This document shows positions 20,961-25,361 of a stretch of 25,361 nt of DNA, piece after piece (the stretch's first letter is position 1; each line of letters begins with the position of its first letter). Origin of the DNA: DAIOHQ01 sp036744635 (GTDB taxonomy: Bacteria > Planctomycetota > Phycisphaerae > Tepidisphaerales > Tepidisphaeraceae); assembly GCA_036744635.1 (NCBI GenBank), contig DAIOHQ010000038.1:1-25361 (forward strand). Reading direction: 5' to 3'. A program made the translations under genes and the position numbers. The notes under the pieces are model-generated. The model searched no databases. It had not been told where the DNA came from and was given only the letters and a program-made list of their open reading frames with translations.

Positions 20961-23360
20961 GTGCGCATCCTCATTCCCCATGATCCCAGTCTGGATACCA
21001 GCCGTCATCCGTTCGAGCAATCTCCCTGGCCGGCGAAATGGGTCGGACATCCCGATCATTTCGGCCAGGAGTCGGTCGTCATCGCCTACCGCCGGCCGTT
21101 CGCGCTGGCCGAACGCTCGACCGTTCGCATCCACACCACCGCCGATCAGCGCTATGAGTTGTTTCTCGATGGCCAGCGCATTGGCCGCGGCAGCGAGCGC
21201 GGCGACCTGCGGAACTGGTTCTATGAGAGCCACGACCTTGACCTCGCCGCCGGGGAACACATGCTCGTCGCCCGCACCTGGTGGCTGACTGCCGAAGCCC
21301 CATCTCCTTACGCACAGATGTCGGTGCGGCCGGGCTTTTTTCTGATGGCCGAAGGACCGCTTGGCGAAACCGTCACCACCGGCGTCGCGCCATGGGAATG
21401 CAAGGTGCTTGGCGGCTATTCCTTCGAGGCGCCGGCCCCGCCGCGCTCCTTCTGCGTGGTCGGCGCCCGCACCCGCATCCGCGGCGCGGATTTCCCCTGG
21501 GGTTTTGAGCGCGGCCTCGGCGACGGCTGGCAACCCGTCCGCATCCTCGCCAAAGCCGCCGTGGCCGCGGCCGTCGGGGAAAATCCACGCGAATGGATGC
21601 TGCGCCCGGCCCTTCTCCCGCCGATGTTTGAGCAGACCATCCATGCCGGGCGGGCGCGTCACGTCGAACTCGTTGCCTCCGCACAAACGGCTGAACTTCC
21701 CGTAACCTCCACAAACCATCGCGCTGCTGAAACCGTGGAATGGAATGAACTTCTCGCCGGCCATGCCAAACTCACCATCCCGCCGCACACGCGGCGCCGG
21801 GTTATCGTCGATCTCGACAATTATTTCTGCGCCTACCCCGAGCTGACCGTCAGCGGCGGAAAAGATGCACTGGTTCGCATCCACTGGGCCGAAGGCCTCT
21901 TTGAGCCGGTGCAGGCCGACGGCGTCATGCGCAAAGGCAATCGCGACGTCATCGAAGGCAAATGCTTCTTTGGCATGGGTGAGACCTTCGAGCCCGATGG
22001 CGGGGCGAATCGCCGCTTTGAGCCGCTCTGGTGGGAGGCCGGCCGCTATGTCGAATTTTATGTCGCGACGGCCGAGCAGCCGCTGGTGATCGATTCCTTC
22101 CGCCTGCACGAGCTGCATTACCCGCACGAATTCGTCGCCGACTTCGAGTCCTCCGACCCACGGTTGCAGGAGATCATCCCGATCGCCCTGCGCACGCTGG
22201 AGATGTGCTCGCAGGAGACCTACTTTGACTGCCCGTATTACGAGCAGCTCATGTACGTGGGTGACACGCGCATGGAGGTGCTCGTCACCTACGCCACCAC
22301 CCGTGATGACCGGCTGCCGCGCAAGGCCATCGAGATGTTCGATCTCTCGCGCGTGCAGTCGGGGCTGACGCATTCGCGCTACCCCTCGCGCATCCAGCAG
22401 GTGATCCCGCCGTTTTCGCTCTGGTGGGTGGGGATGCTGCACGACTTCATGATGTGGCGCGGGGATCGTGCTTTCCTCCAGGGGCGCGCGCCGGCCATGC
22501 GCGCCATCCTCGACGCCTGGCGGGCGGGCATCACCCGCGACCATCTGGTGGAGAATCCCATCGGCTGGAACTATCTCGACTGGGTCCCCGGTTGGAATGC
22601 CGGCATGCCTGCGGAAAATCAGCGCGGCCCGACCGGAACGTTCAACTGGCAGTTCGTCGCCATGCTCAAGCTGGCGGCCGAGATCGAAGATTTCCTTGGC
22701 GAACCGGAACTGGCAGCGCGCAATCGACGCACTTCCGGTGAAATCGCCACGGCGGCGGCGCAGGCATTCTGGCACGAAGAGCGCGGCCTGTTCTCCGAGG
22801 ACCTGGCCAAGAAACACTTCAGCGAACACGCGCAGTGCCTGGCCCTGATTAGCCGGACCCTGGATTCCAGGACCCAACAGCGTGTCGAGCAATCGCTCTT
22901 CACCGACGGCGATCTCTATCGGACCACCATCTATTTCTCTCATTATCTCTTCGAGGCCTGTCGGCTTTCCGGCCGCATGGAGAGCTTCTTCGACCGCCTT
23001 TCCCTCTGGTTCGACTTGAAGAGAATGGGATTCAAGACCACTGTGGAATCTCCCGAGCCCAGCCGCTCGGACTGCCACGCCTGGGGCGCGCATCCGGTGT
23101 TTCACTATTTCGCGTCGGTCCTGGGCATACGTCCCGCGGCACCGGGCTTCAGCCGCGTGCGCATCGAGCCGCAGCTTGGTCCGCTCAGCCACGCACGCGG
23201 CGCCATGCCGCATCCGCGCGGAACGATCTCCGCGGATGTGCGAATACAGGACGGAAAAATGCGCGCCCAAATCGAGCTGCCGGATGGGTTGGAAGGCGTG
23301 CTGATCATCCGCGGCGCTGAACACCCGCTGCGCGGTGGCCGGCAAACGGTTGAGTCGTAG
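20961..23360 (+). CDS. GH78-type alpha-L-rhamnosidase
   Basis: Predicted inverting glycoside hydrolase that removes terminal L-rhamnose from plant glycans or glycosides. An N-terminal beta-sandwich (YELFLDGQRIGRG) is followed by further beta domains, then the (alpha/alpha)6 barrel with the family segment DCPYYEQLMYVGDTR (D423, E428, D435), where the catalytic acids of GH78 lie. Next are GWNYLDWVPGW and, near the end, DCHAWGAHPVFHYF. A short C-terminal beta domain follows. The start is GTG at 20961, giving 799 aa; no in-frame ATG exists before the conserved N-terminal domain, and the ribosome site is poor. No signal peptide, so it is probably cytoplasmic like the divergent GH42. The exact subfamily is uncertain. 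Confidence 0.88.
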   Translation: MRILIPHDPSLDTSRHPFEQSPWPAKWVGHPDHFGQESVVIAYRRPFALAERSTVRIHTTADQRYELFLDGQRIGRGSERGDLRNWFYESHDLDLAAGEHMLVARTWWLTAEAPSPYAQMSVRPGFFLMAEGPLGETVTTGVAPWECKVLGGYSFEAPAPPRSFCVVGARTRIRGADFPWGFERGLGDGWQPVRILAKAAVAAAVGENPREWMLRPALLPPMFEQTIHAGRARHVELVASAQTAELPVTSTNHRAAETVEWNELLAGHAKLTIPPHTRRRVIVDLDNYFCAYPELTVSGGKDALVRIHWAEGLFEPVQADGVMRKGNRDVIEGKCFFGMGETFEPDGGANRRFEPLWWEAGRYVEFYVATAEQPLVIDSFRLHELHYPHEFVADFESSDPRLQEIIPIALRTLEMCSQETYFDCPYYEQLMYVGDTRMEVLVTYATTRDDRLPRKAIEMFDLSRVQSGLTHSRYPSRIQQVIPPFSLWWVGMLHDFMMWRGDRAFLQGRAPAMRAILDAWRAGITRDHLVENPIGWNYLDWVPGWNAGMPAENQRGPTGTFNWQFVAMLKLAAEIEDFLGEPELAARNRRTSGEIATAAAQAFWHEERGLFSEDLAKKHFSEHAQCLALISRTLDSRTQQRVEQSLFTDGDLYRTTIYFSHYLFEACRLSGRMESFFDRLSLWFDLKRMGFKTTVESPEPSRSDCHAWGAHPVFHYFASVLGIRPAAPGFSRVRIEPQLGPLSHARGAMPHPRGTISADVRIQDGKMRAQIELPDGLEGVLIIRGAEHPLRGGRQTVES

Positions 23361-23374
23361 GACCGCAATCCCAT

Positions 23375-23713
23375 TCAGCAGAATTCGCTGCCGACATCGT
23401 GCAGGCCGTCGTGGCGGGGGCGGGAGGAGACGATGCGGATTCGGGAGAGGAGGTTGAGCGGACCGGTACCGATTTTCATGTTGTAGAGCGACGAGCAGGC
23501 GTGGGAGACGGGGGAGCGGAAGCCGACGCCATGGACAGAGACGTTCATCACCAGGACGTGCAGGCCGGGAGCCGAAGTTTCGGCATCGAGGGGCAGAAGC
23601 ACGCCAAGGGTGCCGGTCGGTTCGCGGACGCTGCGGCGACGATCGTCGTGGGCTGCGGCCAAGTCGGGGGCCAGGGCAGCAAGGAATTGCTCTTTGTCCA
23701 TATCCAAATTCAT
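23375..23713 (-). CDS. Single-domain PilZ protein
   Basis: Predicted cyclic-di-GMP receptor of 112 aa consisting of little more than a PilZ domain. The ligand motifs are both visible: RxxxR at residues 26-30 (RRSVR) and NxSxxG at 57-62 (NVSVHG). Between and after them come the beta-strands of the barrel (TLGVLLPL, HVLVMNV, SLYNMKIGTG). No membrane segment. Start ATG 23713 was chosen because the domain begins soon after; ATG 23701 is also possible, and neither has a clear ribosome site. A longer frame upstream overlaps the membrane protein gene in another frame and looks non-coding. It converges on GH78, whose stop is 14 bases away. Target process unknown. Confidence 0.75.
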   Translation of the reverse strand: MNLDMDKEQFLAALAPDLAAAHDDRRRSVREPTGTLGVLLPLDAETSAPGLHVLVMNVSVHGVGFRSPVSHACSSLYNMKIGTGPLNLLSRIRIVSSRPRHDGLHDVGSEFC

Positions 23714-23801
23714 CGACGAAATTGCGGACGGACTTGGCCAATATCGGCCGCAGAATGTGCAAATGAAAGATTGGCATCCCGCCCTCCTTTTCCCGTGTGT
23801 T

Positions 23802-24323
23802 TTAATCGGACGTTGGAGGAGTGAGGGGGGGCTTCTCCGCGGGCGAGGGAAGACTGGTGGGCGCATCGGCTTCGGTGTCGCCATCCGGCGTTTGCGGCGG
23901 CTTGGGATGGAGCAGGTGCATCCCCCAGCGCAGGGGCAGGAGCCACGCCAGAAACACCAGCAGCCAGGTGGGAATCGCCTGCAGGCGCACCGGGTATTCC
24001 TTGCGATAGCTTGGCTGAAAGCCGAAGCCGAACCACTCGCGGGCGCCGGCGCCACGTACCGTGGCATCCCAGTTCAGGGGAGGCCGGATCGATTCGACCC
24101 ATGCGCTGGCGCGCACCGATTTGCGCATGAAAAAGTCCATTTCATCCCTGGGCGTCACGTGCAGCCACAGATGGCCGGTGGATGAGACAAAGCTGCACTC
24201 GCTATAGGTGGTGGGGTAGTGCAGCGTGTCAGTGGTGTGATAGCTGCGGACCCAGAGCGCAGTCAGGAACACCGCGCCCAGCAGCGACAACAAGGAGAGA
24301 AAATGGGTCAGGAGCTTGGCCAT
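23802..24323 (-). CDS. Two-helix membrane protein, unknown function
   Basis: Hypothetical protein of 173 aa. The first hydrophobic helix (about 5-25) is followed by WVRSY. A soluble region of about 90 residues follows, with strand-like segments (GHLWLHV), then IPTW and a second helix (about 118-134). The tail is Pro-rich and probably cytoplasmic. The layout matches the protein at 17189-17584. The ATG at 24323 lies 27 bases after the oxidoreductase stop; no strong ribosome site. It is in line with the oxidoreductase upstream and the PilZ gene downstream. Function unknown. Confidence 0.72.
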   Translation of the reverse strand: MAKLLTHFLSLLSLLGAVFLTALWVRSYHTTDTLHYPTTYSECSFVSSTGHLWLHVTPRDEMDFFMRKSVRASAWVESIRPPLNWDATVRGAGAREWFGFGFQPSYRKEYPVRLQAIPTWLLVFLAWLLPLRWGMHLLHPKPPQTPDGDTEADAPTSLPSPAEKPPLTPPTSD

Positions 24324-24350
24324 GAAGTGGACATTGTAGAGGAATCGGGA

Positions 24351-25361
24351 TCACCCTTTGGCGCCCGCGAAATGGGTGTAGTTTCGCAGGTCACGGCTGG
24401 CCGGGCGGGCGGCCCAGGGGACGAGGCCGGATTCGCTGAGGAGTTGGTTCTTGTCAGCGCATTGCTCGAAAAGTTTTTCGATGCCGCGGATGGTCCGCAG
24501 CGTGCCATCTTGCTGCGGGATTTCTTCCACCGCCGATTTAGAAATCGTGGTGATGGGCGCGGCCTCGGAGGCGCCGTTGATGACCACCAGGTGGGCGCGC
24601 GCCACAGCCGTCGTCGCGACGATTTGCGGATCATCGCCGCGTACCCAGGCGGCGAAGGAGCGGACCATGTGTGAATGAATGCTCTGGGGCCAATTCAGCG
24701 ACTCTGTGCGGCCGCCGATCTCAACTTCCGCGCCGGCAAATGCGCGAATGCGTATCACGCCCTTGGTTCCACGAATGACCAGGCGCGGATGGACCTCGCT
24801 GGCGCAGGCATGAGTCATCAGCACCGTCAGCGGAACGTCGGCGGCGGTGATGCGCAGGGCGCAGGTGTCGTAGTTGGTGATGGGGTTGATGCGATAGAGT
24901 TCGGCATCCACGGATTGTGGATTTGCCGAATGCTGCTCGGTGGGTCCGAGCAGGAACAGCGCCAGGTTCAGATAGTGCGCCATCGCGTTTTGGGGGGGGC
25001 TGTCGAGGACCCAATGGCCATCGCGCTGCAGGGCGCCGGCCCAGCTTGCCCGGCGATAGTAGGCCGACCCGCGCGGCCAGCAGGCGTATAACGATGCGCT
25101 TTGGATCTGGCCTAGATCGCCGCCCAGCAGGCGGCGCTTGAGATCGTGCGTCAGCGGGGAATAGATGTCCTGAAATCCGAAGGCGAGGCGCTGGCCGGTG
25201 CGCTTTTGCTGCGCCGCCATGGCGTCGAGGTCATCGACGGTGCCGGCCGCCGGCTTTTCACACATGACGGATTTGCCCGCTGACAGCGCCTTCTCGGTGA
25301 ATGGCCGGTGCAGATCGATCGGCAGCGGCAGCCAGAGCCCTCGCAGGTCTTGCTTGAGGAA
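24351..25361 (-). CDS. Gfo/Idh/MocA-family oxidoreductase (5' end beyond the window)
   Basis: Partial NAD(P)-dependent dehydrogenase acting on sugars, inositols or related compounds. The frame runs open to the right edge, so the N-terminal Rossmann GxGxxG is not seen; 336 residues are visible. The visible start (PIDLHRPFTEKALSAGKSV) leads into the family motif CEKPAAGT. The C-terminal substrate domain follows, with QNAMAHYLNLALFLLG in the place of the usual GxxxxxxHxxD helix and GTKGVIRI in the beta-sheet. An ATG inside (25265) is within CEKP and is not the real start. It is upstream of the membrane protein and PilZ genes on the same strand. Substrate unknown. Confidence 0.88.
   Translation of the reverse strand, partial: FLKQDLRGLWLPLPIDLHRPFTEKALSAGKSVMCEKPAAGTVDDLDAMAAQQKRTGQRLAFGFQDIYSPLTHDLKRRLLGGDLGQIQSASLYACWPRGSAYYRRASWAGALQRDGHWVLDSPPQNAMAHYLNLALFLLGPTEQHSANPQSVDAELYRINPITNYDTCALRITAADVPLTVLMTHACASEVHPRLVIRGTKGVIRIRAFAGAEVEIGGRTESLNWPQSIHSHMVRSFAAWVRGDDPQIVATTAVARAHLVVINGASEAAPITTISKSAVEEIPQQDGTLRTIRGIEKLFEQCADKNQLLSESGLVPWAARPASRDLRNYTHFAGAKG

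Noticed and set aside
20817..23777. Long minus-strand open frame continuing upstream of GH42 through the whole GH78 gene
   Set aside because: It is the antisense of a well-supported GH78 gene in GC-rich DNA. Its sequence is low-complexity and shows no domain, and GH42 has a clear start with a ribosome site at 20816.

Overview
This is a GC-rich, gene-dense chromosomal segment holding 17 protein-coding genes. The organism is probably a planctomycete (Phycisphaerae-like) or a close PVC-group relative. That is an inference from the GC-rich coding, two small membrane proteins of a two-helix type (W-x-x-SY after the first helix, P-x-W before the second), a divergent GH42/GH78 pair, and several families of short palindromic repeats, some inside essential genes. 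No tRNA, rRNA, CRISPR array, transposase or prophage gene was seen. No gene-free stretch exceeds 300 bases; the longest are the left edge (1-162), 3220-3382 and 20817-20960.

Layout. Minus strand, 163-6930: an M16 peptidase without the zinc motif, an M16 peptidase with it, an FkbM methyltransferase with a DUF4214-like N-terminus, then valS. Minus strand, 7057-7902: a sugar phosphate isomerase/epimerase-type TIM barrel, divergent from ligA. Plus strand, 8004-16357: ligA, mfd, ndk, an alpha/beta-hydrolase lipoprotein and an aldo/keto reductase. Minus strand, 16489-20816: GH42 beta-galactosidase, dinB, a small membrane protein and riboflavin synthase. Plus strand, 20961-23360: a GH78-type alpha-L-rhamnosidase divergent from GH42. 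Minus strand, 23375 to the right edge: a Gfo/Idh/MocA oxidoreductase (cut by the edge), a second small membrane protein and a PilZ-domain protein.

Functional themes. ligA, mfd and dinB serve DNA repair, and each has a -10-like hexamer only 7-9 bases before its start codon, suggesting very short or absent leaders. GH42, GH78, the TIM barrel, the aldo/keto reductase and the Gfo/Idh protein suggest intracellular breakdown of plant-type oligosaccharides. The two M16 proteins look like complementary halves of one protease.

The most unusual signal is the palindromic repeats. Two about 100-bp elements, each made of two inverted GTAG-headed hairpin arms (REPIN-like), sit in frame inside valS. Two other elements, made of inverted arrays of an 8-base unit, sit in frame inside mfd. 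A further palindrome-bearing insertion lies in ribE. Related or similar repeats lie between genes at 5669-5692, 10048-10113 and 16412-16456. Several repeat families have therefore become translated parts of essential or conserved proteins, always where a surface loop is expected.
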